Source: Streptomyces sp. LX-29 (GTDB taxonomy: Bacteria > Actinomycetota > Actinomycetes > Streptomycetales > Streptomycetaceae). From it: a stretch of 64,000 nucleotides of DNA. Under the pieces are notes generated by a model, which was given only the letters and a program-made list of their open reading frames with translations, was not told the origin of the DNA and searched no databases. Location: positions 4,163,559 to 4,227,558 of the forward strand of contig NZ_CP089746.1 in NCBI RefSeq assembly GCF_029541745.1, in the 5' to 3' direction. A program made the translations under genes and the position numbers. Positions within the stretch are counted from its first letter, which is position 1. Each line of letters begins with the position of its first letter. Positions 34,725 to 43,127 of this stretch are shown in pieces.

Positions 34725-35765
34725 TCAGCCCCCGTGTTCGCGGTTCGCCTCCCGCACGCCCTTGAGATAGTCGGCCAGGGTGGCGATGGCGGCCGGGTTG
34801 CGGGGGCTCTCCACCAGGTCGACGTAGTCCAGGACGAAGATCCGGTCGTTCCTGACCGCCGACACGTTCCGCAGCGGCGGGTAGCTCTTGAGGAACTTCC
34901 TCTTCTGCTCGGCGGTGGTGTCGCCGTAGTCGTTGATCACGATGACCTCGGGGTCCCGCTCGACCACGCTCTCCCAGCCGACCGTGGTCCAGGAGTCCTC
35001 GAGGTCCTTCATGACGTGGTCGCCGCCGGCCCTGGTGATGATGTCGTGCGGCCCCGCGTAGCGGCCGGAGGTGAACGGCTTGTCCTCGCCGGCGTCGTAC
35101 AGGAAGACGGTGGGACGGTCGCCGTCCGCCGGAAGGTCCGCCTGGGCGTCGGCGACCTGCTTCCTGAACTTCGCGATCAGCGCGGTGGCCCGGTCCTCCA
35201 CATGGAAGATCTTCCCGAGGTTGTCCAGGTCGGTGTAGAGCGCCTCCAGCGGTGACATCACGCCGCGCGCCTTGCCGTCGCCGCCGTTACGGCAGGACTC
35301 GGTGAGGACGTAGGAGTCGACGCCGACCTTCTTCAGGGCCGCGGGGGTGAAACCGTTGCCCTCGCCGAAGCCGTAGTTCCAGCCGGCGAAGACCATGTCG
35401 GCCCTGGCGTCCAGGACCAGCTCCCGGTTGATCTCCTTGTCGGAGAGCCGCTCGACCTTGTCGTAGCCGCCCTTCCAGGGGATGTCCTCCAGGTCGCCGC
35501 GGTCGTCACCCATCACATAGCCGGCCATGTGGTCCTCCAGACCGAGCGCGAACATGATCTCGGTGATGCCGACGTCGTTGGTGACCACCCGCTCGGGGAC
35601 CCGGTCGTAGGTGACCTTCCTGCCGCAGTTCTCGACGGTGACGGGGCGGTCCTTCGCGGAGTCCTCGGCGGACGGCTTGTCGTCCGCCACGTCGGCGCCG
35701 CACCCGGTCACGGCGAGCGCGAGGGCGAGCGTCAGGGCGGCGGGCAGGGCGTGGCGCGGGGTCAT
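34725..35765 (-). CDS. Corrinoid/siderophore-type binding lipoprotein (BtuF-like)
   Basis: This 346-residue lipoprotein (lipobox LAVTGC) of the BtuF/FhuD helical-backbone fold has the typical VPERVVTNDVGITEIMFALG start and a DPEVIVINDYG segment. By fold alone it could bind iron chelates; the cobalamin riboswitch before the permease gene makes corrinoid the likelier substrate. It is the third gene of the transporter operon, 70 bases after the ATPase gene. Confidence 0.85.
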   Translation of the reverse strand: MTPRHALPAALTLALALAVTGCGADVADDKPSAEDSAKDRPVTVENCGRKVTYDRVPERVVTNDVGITEIMFALGLEDHMAGYVMGDDRGDLEDIPWKGGYDKVERLSDKEINRELVLDARADMVFAGWNYGFGEGNGFTPAALKKVGVDSYVLTESCRNGGDGKARGVMSPLEALYTDLDNLGKIFHVEDRATALIAKFRKQVADAQADLPADGDRPTVFLYDAGEDKPFTSGRYAGPHDIITRAGGDHVMKDLEDSWTTVGWESVVERDPEVIVINDYGDTTAEQKRKFLKSYPPLRNVSAVRNDRIFVLDYVDLVESPRNPAAIATLADYLKGVREANREHGG

Positions 35766-35835
35766 GGGGTCCTCGTCTGGGGGCGCGGAGGGGCGGTGGG
35801 CACGGGCGGGGTGTGACTCGGCGGGGGCGGGGCGG

Positions 35836-36609
35836 TCAGCCCGCGGGCAGCCGGTCGAAGAGCAGCTGCACGGCCCCGGACTCCGGGTGCGGCACGCGGT
35901 GCGCGCGCACCCCGAAGACCTCGGCGAGCAGCTCGGGCGTGAGCACGTCGTGCGGGGCGCCGGAGGCGACGATCCGGCCGCGCGCGATGACGTACAGCAG
36001 GTCGCAGTGGACGGCGGCCAGGTTGAGGTCGTGCAGCGCGGTGAGCACGGTCAGCCGGCTGTCCCGCACCAGCGCCAGCACCTCCAGCTGCTGGGCGATG
36101 TCCAGGTGGTTGGTCGGCTCGTCCAGCACCAGCACCCGCGGCTGCTGGGCGAGCGCGCGGGCGATCAGCACCCGCTGCCTCTCGCCGCCGGAGAGGGTGA
36201 GGAAGCCGCGGCCGGCCAGGTGGTCGGCGGCGACCCGACGCAGCGCCGCGGCGCACGCCTCCCGGTCGGCGGCGGTGGTCCGGCCGGCGCCGCTCTGGTG
36301 CGGCAGCCGGCCCATGGCGACCACCTCGGCCACCGTGAAGTCGAACTCGCTGCTCGACTCCTGCGGCAGCGCGGCCAGCCGCCGGGCGCTCTCCCGGGGG
36401 CTCATCGCCCACAGGTCCTCCCCGTCCAGCCGCACCGTCCCGGCGGCCGGCCGCAGCGCCCGGTAGACGCAGCGCAGCAGGGTGGACTTGCCGCTCCCGT
36501 TCGGCCCGACCAGTCCCACCAGCTGCCCGCTGCCGGCCCGCAGCGCCACGTCCCGGACCAGCCGCGCTCCGGCGATCTCGACGCCGAGCCCGTCGATGTC
36601 GACCTGCAT
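35836..36609 (-). CDS. ABC transporter ATPase (BtuD-like)
   Basis: This 257-residue ATPase is of the FecCD-associated class: Walker A GPNGSGKST, signature LSGGERQR, Walker B VLVLDEPTNHLD and an H-loop in ALHDLNLA. ATG 36609 is chosen because GGAGGTG precedes it by six bases; upstream in-frame sequence is low-complexity. The 124-base gap to the permease gene is G-rich and shows nothing else. Confidence 0.9.
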   Translation of the reverse strand: MQVDIDGLGVEIAGARLVRDVALRAGSGQLVGLVGPNGSGKSTLLRCVYRALRPAAGTVRLDGEDLWAMSPRESARRLAALPQESSSEFDFTVAEVVAMGRLPHQSGAGRTTAADREACAAALRRVAADHLAGRGFLTLSGGERQRVLIARALAQQPRVLVLDEPTNHLDIAQQLEVLALVRDSRLTVLTALHDLNLAAVHCDLLYVIARGRIVASGAPHDVLTPELLAEVFGVRAHRVPHPESGAVQLLFDRLPAG

Positions 36610-36733
36610 CAGGCACCTCCATGGGGGTGGGGGACGGCGGGGGAGGGCCCCGACCGGGGGGTGGCGGGCGCCGCCCGGCGGAGGACCCCCGGCGCGACGG
36701 GCGGGGCGGTGGCGGATGGCGGGGCGAGGCGCA

Positions 36734-37852
36734 TCACGCACCTCCGAAGGTGTAGCCGCGGCGGCGCATCAGCAGCACGAAGCACGGCACGCCCAGTACG
36801 GCGGTGATGACCCCGAGCGGGAGTTCGACCGGGGCCAGCAGCACCCGGGAGAGGATGTCGACCCACACCAGCAGCACCGCGCCGAGCAGCGGGGCCACGG
36901 CCAGCAGCCGGCGGTGGTCGGCGCCGACGAGCATCCGGGCGATGTGCGGGACCATCAGCCCGACGAACCCGATCGCTCCGCTGACGGCCACCACGGCCCC
37001 GGTGACGGCGGCGGTCACCAGGAACAGCTCGGCGCGCAGCCGGCGGCCGTCCACCCCCAGCGCCGCCGCCGTCTCATCGCCCATGGCCAGCGCGTTGAGC
37101 CGGCGGGCGGAGTAGCCCAGATGGGCCAGTCCGGCCAGCACGGCGACGGCGGCGATCGGCACCGAGGCCCAACTGGCGCCGCTCAGGCTGCCCATCAGCC
37201 ACATCAGCGCGGAGCGGGCCGCCTCTCCGCGGTTGGCGGTGAAGACCATGAGGGTGGTGATGGCCGAGAAGCAGTAGTACATGGCGGAGCCGGTGAGCAC
37301 CAGGCGCAGCGGGGTCAGCCCGTGCGGCGAGCGGGCCACCGCGTACACCAGCGCCATCGCGGCCAGCGCGGAGACGAAGGAGGAGGCGGAGAGCGCCCAG
37401 AGGCCGAGCCCCGAGAAGGCCCCGAACAGCAGCACCGCGTTGGCGCCCACGGCGGCCCCGGAGGAGATGCCCAGCACGAACGGGTCGGCGAGCGCGTTGC
37501 GGACCATGGCCTGCACGGCCACCCCGATGGCCGCGAGCCCGGCCCCGACCACGGCGGCCAGCACCGCCCGCGGGAAGCGCAGCTCCCAGACGATGGTGTA
37601 CGCGGCCACCTCGTCCCGCCCGATGGTGGCCCCGGTCAGACCGGCGCGCAGGTAACGCAGCACCTCGGCCCAGGACAGCCCCGCCGCGCCCAGTCCGACG
37701 CCGCAGACGAGGGAGATCAGCAGAGCGAGGGAGAGGCCGGCCACGAGGGGCGGTAACGGCAGCCGTCGCGCCGGCGCGCCGTCGTCGGAGCCCTCGCCCG
37801 CCACCGGCGCTTCCGTCGATATCGGGCTCGGGCTGGTGCTCGGGGGTGTCAC
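36734..37852 (-). CDS. ABC transporter permease, FecCD/BtuC family
   Basis: This permease of about 372 residues has some ten spans and family motifs (ELRFPRAVLAAVVGAGLA, NALADPFVLGISSGAAVGAN, GFVGLMVPHIARMLVG). It is the first gene behind a cobalamin riboswitch, so B12 uptake is inferred. The start is uncertain: GTG 37852 has no good ribosome site, and GTG 37960 would put a low-complexity extension directly after the riboswitch. A GGGCCGC/GCGGCCC hairpin and a CGCTCCTCGG segment facing CCCGAGGCG between them may form the expression platform. Confidence 0.82.
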   Translation of the reverse strand: MTPPSTSPSPISTEAPVAGEGSDDGAPARRLPLPPLVAGLSLALLISLVCGVGLGAAGLSWAEVLRYLRAGLTGATIGRDEVAAYTIVWELRFPRAVLAAVVGAGLAAIGVAVQAMVRNALADPFVLGISSGAAVGANAVLLFGAFSGLGLWALSASSFVSALAAMALVYAVARSPHGLTPLRLVLTGSAMYYCFSAITTLMVFTANRGEAARSALMWLMGSLSGASWASVPIAAVAVLAGLAHLGYSARRLNALAMGDETAAALGVDGRRLRAELFLVTAAVTGAVVAVSGAIGFVGLMVPHIARMLVGADHRRLLAVAPLLGAVLLVWVDILSRVLLAPVELPLGVITAVLGVPCFVLLMRRRGYTFGGA

Positions 37853-37979
37853 CGTGGTGCCGTCGCTTTCGCCTCGGGCCGCGTCCCGTACGTGCCGAGG
37901 AGCGGCCCGGGTGCGCTGTCCTCGCGTACGGCGCGCCGGCGTCGTCCCCTCGCAGTCCACGGCGAGTTGTCAGGAGCAA

Positions 37980-38077
37980 CGCCACCACGGGTGATCGGGC
38001 TCGCGGCGCCCACGGGGGGTGCCGCCTACCGTTGCGGGTCAGCGCCGGACTCGGACCGGACTTCCCCCGTGGTGGCG
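37980..38077 (-). ncRNA. Cobalamin riboswitch
   Basis: On the minus strand a perfect 12-bp closing stem (38077-38066 with 37991-37980) flanks GGGGGAAGTCCGGTCCGAG, then TCCGGCGCTGACCCGCAACG, the hallmark core of actinobacterial B12 riboswitches, and ends with a B12-box-like GAGCCCGATCACCCG. At about 98 bases it is a compact version. It lies upstream of the BtuC-like permease gene. Confidence 0.88.
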
Positions 38078-38097
38078 GTGGGTGGATCGGTTGTGCG

Positions 38098-38670
38098 TCA
38101 GCGGAAGAAGGCGATGCCGTCGTCCGGCAGGTCGCCGAGGTTGCGGGCCATCTCCGCGACCTCCTCGGGGGTGACGACCTTCTTCAGGTGCGCCGACATG
38201 TACGGCCGCAGCGGCACCTCGGGGGTGGCCTTCTCGCCCACCCACATCAGGTCGCTCTTGACGTAGCCGTACAGCCGCTTGCCGCCGGAGTACGGGCCGG
38301 AGGCCGCGGTGCGCGCGACGGCGTCGGTGACCAGGTCGATCTGCGGCTTCTTGTCGGCCAGCTCGCCGTACCAGACCTCGACCACGCCCTGGTCGCGGAT
38401 CATCACGATCTCGACCTTGCGGTCCTTGTCGATGCGCCAGTACCCGGACTCGGTCTCCAGCGGGCGGACCTTGTTGCCCTCGGCGTCGAGCACCCAGCTG
38501 TGCGAGACGTACTCCAGGAAGTCCCGGCCGTCGTGGGTGAAGGTCACCTCCTGGCCGAAGTTGCACTTCTCGGAGCCGGGGAAGTCGGCGACGCCGACGC
38601 CCTGCCAGTTGCCGAGGAGGAAGGCGAGGGGTACGAGGTCCGGGTGGAGGTCGGACGGGATCTCGATCAT
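38098..38670 (-). CDS. Nitrobindin-like heme protein (FABP-like/THAP4 family)
   Basis: This 190-residue beta-barrel protein has the family signature GNWQGVG near residue 21. Nitrobindins hold ferric heme through a C-terminal His and isomerise peroxynitrite; the His in PYMSAHLKKV is a candidate ligand. It is cytoplasmic, with no signal peptide. A 33-residue membrane peptide gene lies 48 bases upstream on the same strand. Confidence 0.88.
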   Translation of the reverse strand: MIEIPSDLHPDLVPLAFLLGNWQGVGVADFPGSEKCNFGQEVTFTHDGRDFLEYVSHSWVLDAEGNKVRPLETESGYWRIDKDRKVEIVMIRDQGVVEVWYGELADKKPQIDLVTDAVARTAASGPYSGGKRLYGYVKSDLMWVGEKATPEVPLRPYMSAHLKKVVTPEEVAEMARNLGDLPDDGIAFFR

Positions 38671-38718
38671 GAACTCAGGCGATCTGTGAGTCGGGGTGGG
38701 CGGCGGGCTGCGGCGGGG

Positions 38719-38820
38719 TCAGCGCTGGCCCTGGTAGAGCTTCTTCCAGGTCAGGCCGACGAAGCCGAGTGTGGCCAAGGCGACCAGGACCATCAGGGCG
38801 GTGAAGACTGCCTCAAGCAC
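38719..38820 (-). CDS. 33-residue single-span membrane peptide
   Basis: GTG 38820 to TGA 38719 encodes 33 residues: VLEAVFTALMVLVALATL, then a short hydrophobic run and a basic LTWKKLYQGQR end. GAGGAG lies eight bases upstream of the GTG. The peptide is an almost pure membrane span with a positively charged cytoplasmic end. I do not recognise a named family; the good ribosome site and clean gap of 48 bases to the nitrobindin gene support translation. Confidence 0.75.
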   Translation of the reverse strand: MLEAVFTALMVLVALATLGFVGLTWKKLYQGQR

Positions 38821-38940
38821 GAGCGTGCTCCTCGGGGGATGAGGTGTTACGGACCGTGCCCAAGTCTAGTCGGCGCCGGTCTCGCGACACCGTGAGGTGC
38901 GCCCCGTCGGCGCGCGCCCCGCGCGCACTACAGTGCGGAT

Positions 38941-39306
38941 ATGGCGAAGAAGCTGGTGATCAAGGTGACGGCGGGGGCCGACGCGCCCGAGCGGTGCTCC
39001 CAGGCGTTCACGGTGGCGGCGGTCGCCGTGGCCAGTGGCGTCGAGGTCTCGCTCTGGCTGACCGGGGAGTCCTCGTGGTTCGCGCTGCCGGGGCGGGCGG
39101 CGGAGTTCGAGCTGCCGCACGCGGCGCCGCTGCCGGAGCTGATCGACGGGATCCTGGCGGGCGGCGGCAGGATCACGCTCTGTACGCAGTGCGCGGCCCG
39201 GCGCGGCATCGAGGAGAAGGACCTCATCGAGGGCGCGCGGATCGCCGGGGCGCAGGTCTTCGTCAGCGAGATCATGCCGGACGGGGTGCGGTCGCTCGTC
39301 TACTGA
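38941..39306 (+). CDS. DsrE-family protein
   Basis: This 121-residue protein has the DsrE/TusD fold: KKLVIKVTAGADAPERC at the start and TLCTQCAARRG in the position where DsrE proteins carry their persulfide-transferring Cys. A role in sulfur relay is plausible; the sulfurtransferase operon is 3 kb away. It is divergent from the 33-residue peptide gene. Confidence 0.85.
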   Translation: MAKKLVIKVTAGADAPERCSQAFTVAAVAVASGVEVSLWLTGESSWFALPGRAAEFELPHAAPLPELIDGILAGGGRITLCTQCAARRGIEEKDLIEGARIAGAQVFVSEIMPDGVRSLVY

Positions 39307-39390
39307 CGGCGGCCGGCCCGCGGTCGGTCCGCGGTCGTTCCGCGCCGTAGGTTCACGCGGGTGGCCCAGCCGCCGGCTCAGGCAGGTGGC

Positions 39391-39645
39391 TCAGCGCGGC
39401 TCGCGGCGGTCCAGCTCGCGCCACCACTCGTCCGACTGCCGGTCCCCGGTCTCGTCCCACCACCGGTCGTCCGGCCCCCTGCGGTTGGCCACGATCGCGG
39501 CCAGCGGCGGGATGACCATGGCCACCACGCACATGCCGACGGCGACCGGGACCGACCACAGCCGTACCACGGCCCAGGCCGTGATGAAGAGCGTCAGACA
39601 CGCGCCCATCATGAAGAAGTAGGCGCGCCGCCGTCGCGCGTACAT
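39391..39645 (-). CDS. DUF3099 membrane protein
   Basis: This 84-residue protein has two hydrophobic spans (about 10-28 and 33-53) between a basic N-terminus (YARRRRAYFF) and an acidic, Trp-rich cytoplasmic tail (DRWWDETGDRQSDEWW). It is typical of actinobacterial DUF3099, function unknown. Confidence 0.8.
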   Translation of the reverse strand: MYARRRRAYFFMMGACLTLFITAWAVVRLWSVPVAVGMCVVAMVIPPLAAIVANRRGPDDRWWDETGDRQSDEWWRELDRREPR

Positions 39646-39692
39646 GCCTTCAGCGTACGACCGCGAGCGCGTTCTGTAACGCTCCGCGGCGG

Positions 39693-41423
39693 CTACGTCC
39701 CCTGACCGGCGTCCTCCCGGGGCTGACCGGTCTCCTCCTGGGGCTGGCCGGCGTCCTCCTGGAGATAGGCGGCGATCATGGCCAGGTCGTTGGCGATGTC
39801 CAGTACACCGGAGATGTCGGCGGTCGGCGTGGCGGCGCCGTTCACCCCCGCGTAGAAGACGTCGTAGTGGCCGTCGCCGGTCTCCAGGTAGCCGGCGATG
39901 GTCTCGGCGCCGACCGCCAGCCGGTCGTTCAGCGCGTCGTAGCCGGCGACCGTGCCGGTCTTGGCGAAGACCTTGCCGCGGGCGGGGCAGTCGCGGCAGG
40001 AGTCGGCGAGGGTGCCGTCGACGCCGAGGATCGGCAGCGCCTCCCGGAAGCGGGTGGCCTCGTCCGTGCGGAGCCAGTACTCCAGCAACTGCGCCTCGGC
40101 CAGCGGGGTGGCCCGGTCCACCGGGTCGCCGCCCCGGCCGTCCAGCAGCTGGATCTGGGTCGGGTCCACGCCCGCCCCTTCCAGGAAGCGGGCCAGCACC
40201 GGGAAGCCGGCCATGCAGTCGTGGCTGCCGGTGCTCACCGCCATCAGGCAGATCGCCAGGTTGGCGCCCAGGTTGTGGCTGACCTTGAGGATCAGCTTGG
40301 CGTACTCGGCGTACGGCGGCGAGGTGTACGCGGCCACCCGCGGATCGCCCCGGTAGTCGGCGGGCAGCCGGTCGGCCGGGTTGGGGCCGTCCGCGTCCGC
40401 CGTCACCGTCACCCCGGCCCGGCCCAACGCCTCGATCAGCGCGGTGCGGCCGAAGGCCGCCGGGTCGGCGATGTCGGAGATCCGCAGCACCGGGTCGGAG
40501 TCGGCGGCGATGGTGCCGGAGAGCTGGATCCGGGTGCCGTCGTCGGAGGCGGTCACGGTGATGTTCGTGGGCTCGCCGGCCGCGACCGTACGGACCGAGG
40601 AGGTGACCTGGTACGGCGCGACCCGCGGCCGCCAGTCCAGCCGGGCCGGGTCGCCGGGGCTCGCCCCGGGCGTGGTCAGCAGATCGATGACGTTGTCGTT
40701 GATGATCAGCGGGGTGGGGACCGGGTCGAACACCGGCTCCCGTTCGAAGAGCCGATCATCGATGATCACATCGCCCTCGACACGGGTGATGCCGGCGTCC
40801 CGCACCTGCCGCGCGATCTCGTCGAGGCCCGCCAGCGGGTTCTCCGGGGTGAGCGTGGCGCCGGGGATGTCGTTGGCGTACGTGTGGTCGACGTCGGTGA
40901 AGGCGACGGTGCCGTCCGGGCGGGTCCGCCCGCCCATCGTGAGGTCCCCCTGGGCGACCAGGTCCAGGTTCCCCTCCAGGGTGGAGCCGCGCCGGGTGCC
41001 GACGGCGTGCACCGGGGTGACGAAGCGGTGGTCGCCGCCGAGGGTGTGCCAGGCCCCGGAGACGCTGAAGAGCTTGGCCGTGGAGCCCGGGAGGAAGAAG
41101 CGGTCGGCGAGCTCGGAGTGGAGCACCTCGCCGGTTTCCGGGCGCTTCTGGTAGAGCCCCCAGAGGGCGTGCCGGTACGCGGGCTTCCGCATGATCTCGG
41201 TGATCCGCGGGTCGAGGGGGCGCACCGCGGGGACCTCGTCCGAGAGCGGGTCCGCGGTCGCGGTCGCAGTCGCGGCCGGGGTCGGGGTCGGAACCTGGGC
41301 CTGGACCTGGGCCGCGGCCTGGGCGACGCCCGGCGTCAGGGCCGTGAACAGCAGGGCGCAGCACGCGGTGAGGAGTCGGCACCGCCGGGACCTGGGTCTT
41401 CTCACTGTTGGCACGGTCACCAA
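39693..41423 (-). CDS. dacB: D-Ala-D-Ala carboxypeptidase/endopeptidase (PBP4, DacB-like)
   Basis: This protein of about 575 residues is an exported S13-family peptidase with the catalytic SxxK in GSTAKLFSV, SxN in SHNLGANL and KTG in KTGTVAGYD. It trims peptidoglycan stem peptides or cross-links. A signal peptide and an Ala/Gln/Pro/Thr-rich linker precede the enzyme, and a QE-rich repeat (PQEETGQPREDAGQ) ends it. The start is uncertain among TTG 41423 and nearby GTGs; no ribosome site is visible, so a leaderless mRNA is possible. Confidence 0.88.
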   Translation of the reverse strand: MVTVPTVRRPRSRRCRLLTACCALLFTALTPGVAQAAAQVQAQVPTPTPAATATATADPLSDEVPAVRPLDPRITEIMRKPAYRHALWGLYQKRPETGEVLHSELADRFFLPGSTAKLFSVSGAWHTLGGDHRFVTPVHAVGTRRGSTLEGNLDLVAQGDLTMGGRTRPDGTVAFTDVDHTYANDIPGATLTPENPLAGLDEIARQVRDAGITRVEGDVIIDDRLFEREPVFDPVPTPLIINDNVIDLLTTPGASPGDPARLDWRPRVAPYQVTSSVRTVAAGEPTNITVTASDDGTRIQLSGTIAADSDPVLRISDIADPAAFGRTALIEALGRAGVTVTADADGPNPADRLPADYRGDPRVAAYTSPPYAEYAKLILKVSHNLGANLAICLMAVSTGSHDCMAGFPVLARFLEGAGVDPTQIQLLDGRGGDPVDRATPLAEAQLLEYWLRTDEATRFREALPILGVDGTLADSCRDCPARGKVFAKTGTVAGYDALNDRLAVGAETIAGYLETGDGHYDVFYAGVNGAATPTADISGVLDIANDLAMIAAYLQEDAGQPQEETGQPREDAGQGT

Positions 41424-41599
41424 CGTAAGGAAAAGTGGCCTGGGTCACATGGAGGCGTGCCGATCATATGGCTGACGAGTCGCCTCCTGCCCGGCTCGCC
41501 GCCCCGGCGTGCCTTCGGCCCGGTGCGCCCCGTGTGTCGTTCTCCGCCCGCGTGTGCTCCGTCGTGCGGGAACGGCGGCATGTCTGAGCGACGGCATGC

Positions 41600-41650
41600 C
41601 GAGGGCCGCACCCCGCTGCGAGCTGTCCAACCCCAGGGGTGCGGCCCTCG
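41600..41650. terminator. Hairpin terminator of the sulfurtransferase-DUF1416 operon
   Basis: A perfect 15-bp stem (41600-41614 with 41636-41650) lies 24 bases past the DUF1416 stop codon on the minus strand. Confidence 0.85.
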
Positions 41651-41673
41651 TGTCCGTCGAGCCGGGACCAGGC

Positions 41674-41961
41674 TCAGACGGCGATCGCGACCTCCGCCAG
41701 GCCGCCCTGCTGGGCGACGACGGTGCGGTCCGCCGTGGCGCCCGGGACCAGTGCGCGCACGGTCCAGGTGCCCTCGGCGGCGTAGAAGCGGAACTGTCCG
41801 GTCGCGGAGGTGGGGACCTCCGCGGTGAACTCGCCGGTGCTGTCCAGGAGGCGGACGTAGCCGGCCACGGGCTCGCCGTCGCGGGTCACCGATCCCTGGA
41901 TCGTGGTCTCACCGGGCTTGATGGTCGAGGCGTCGGGGCCGCCGGCCTGTGCTCCACACAT
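41674..41961 (-). CDS. DUF1416 protein, SseC-like
   Basis: This 95-residue beta-rich protein begins MCGAQAGGPDASTIKPGE and contains a VTRDGEPVAGYVRLLD stretch. It regularly follows the thiosulfate sulfurtransferase gene in actinobacteria (sseC in mycobacteria), so a sulfur-metabolism role is inferred; its biochemistry is unknown. The start ATG 41961 has AAAGGAA seven bases upstream. Confidence 0.88.
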   Translation of the reverse strand: MCGAQAGGPDASTIKPGETTIQGSVTRDGEPVAGYVRLLDSTGEFTAEVPTSATGQFRFYAAEGTWTVRALVPGATADRTVVAQQGGLAEVAIAV

Positions 41962-41989
41962 GTGACGTTCCTTTGGTTCGCTGTTCTCG

Positions 41990-42043
41990 CGGGAGAGAGG
42001 AGAGGGGGGCGGGGGAGGGGGGGGAGGTGGAGGAGAGGGGGAG
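41990..42043. other. Polypurine tract between sulfurtransferase and DUF1416 genes
   Basis: About 54 bases are almost entirely G and A on the plus strand (runs of six to eight G), giving a C/U-only stretch in the operon mRNA. Confidence 0.8.
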
Positions 42044-42046
42044 CGA

Positions 42047-42886
42047 TCAGGCGTTGGCGCCGAGCTCGATCGGCACGCCGACCAGCGAGCCGTACTCGGT
42101 CCAGGAGCCGTCGTAGTTCTTGACGTTGGACTGGCCGAGCAGCTCGTGCAGCACAAACCAGGTGTGCGCGGAGCGCTCGCCGATGCGGCAGTAGGCGATG
42201 GTGTCCTTCGACAGGTCGACGCCCTCGCCCTCGTAGAGCGCCTTGAGCTGCTCGTCGGACTTGAAGGTGCCGTCGTCGTTGGCCGACTTGGACCACGGGA
42301 TGTTGCGGGCGGTGGGCACGTGGCCCGGGCGCTGCGACTGCTCCTGCGGCAGGTGGGCCGGGGCCAGCAGCTTGCCGGAGAACTCGTCGGGGGAGCGCAC
42401 GTCGACCAGGTTCAGCGAGCCGATCGCGGCGACCACGTCGTCGCGGAAGGCGCGGATCGAGGAGTCCTGGGGCTGGGCCGTGTACGCGGTCGCCGCCCGC
42501 TCGGGGACCTCGGCGACCAGGTCGCGGGAGTCCAGCTCCCACTTCTTGCGGCCGCCGTCGAGAAGCCTGACGTCCTGGTGCCCGTAGAGCTTGAAGTACC
42601 AATAGGCGTACGCCGCGAACCAGTTGTTGTTGCCGCCGTAGAGGACGACCGTGTCGTCGTTGGCGATGCCCTTGGCGGACAGCAGCTTCTCGAAGCCGGC
42701 CTGGTCCACGAAGTCGCGGCGCACCGGGTCCTGGAGGTCCTTCTTCCAGTCGATGCGGATGGCGTTCTTGATGTGGTTCTTGTCGTAGGCCGAGGTGTCC
42801 TCGTCGACCTCCACGATGACCGTCTTCGGGTCGTCGATGCGGTCCTGGACCCAGTCGGCGTCCACCAGGACGTCACTGCGGCTCAT
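42047..42886 (-). CDS. Thiosulfate sulfurtransferase (two-domain rhodanese)
   Basis: This 279-residue tandem rhodanese moves sulfane sulfur from thiosulfate to acceptors. Only the second domain has the active Cys, in YCRIGERSAHTW; the first domain ends in a Gly-rich loop without Cys, as usual. It is equivalent to mycobacterial cysA2. ATG 42886 is preceded by GGAGGAG. The 5' leader of about 320 bases contains a cysteine-rich leader peptide and six repeats, so attenuation by cysteine supply is expected. Confidence 0.93.
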   Translation of the reverse strand: MSRSDVLVDADWVQDRIDDPKTVIVEVDEDTSAYDKNHIKNAIRIDWKKDLQDPVRRDFVDQAGFEKLLSAKGIANDDTVVLYGGNNNWFAAYAYWYFKLYGHQDVRLLDGGRKKWELDSRDLVAEVPERAATAYTAQPQDSSIRAFRDDVVAAIGSLNLVDVRSPDEFSGKLLAPAHLPQEQSQRPGHVPTARNIPWSKSANDDGTFKSDEQLKALYEGEGVDLSKDTIAYCRIGERSAHTWFVLHELLGQSNVKNYDGSWTEYGSLVGVPIELGANA

Positions 42887-42910
42887 GTTCTCTCCTCCGG
42901 GGCAGTTGCG

Positions 42911-43018
42911 GCGGTACGGGCGGTACGGTCCCTGCGAGCGGGCCTTGCGGTACGGGCCTTGTGCGGGCCCTGCGGTACGGGGCCTTGTCGGTCCTGCGGT
43001 ACGGGGCCTTGCGGTACG
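42911..43018 (-). repeat. Six GCGGTACG repeats in the sulfurtransferase leader
   Basis: GCGGTACG occurs at 42911, 42920, 42947, 42972, 42996 and 43011, mostly joined by GGGCCTT- or GGGGCCTT-type spacers. In RNA these give CGUACCGC segments alternating with AAGGCCC, able to form alternative pairings between leader peptide and gene. Confidence 0.75.
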
Positions 43019-43127
43019 CGACGGTATGGCGACGGCGACGATTCGGCCGGGCGCCCTGCGCGAGCGATATGCGGGGAGGCCCTGAGCGGGCGAGGGGCGG
43101 CGGGTGCGGCTGAAGCGCACGGCCCCG

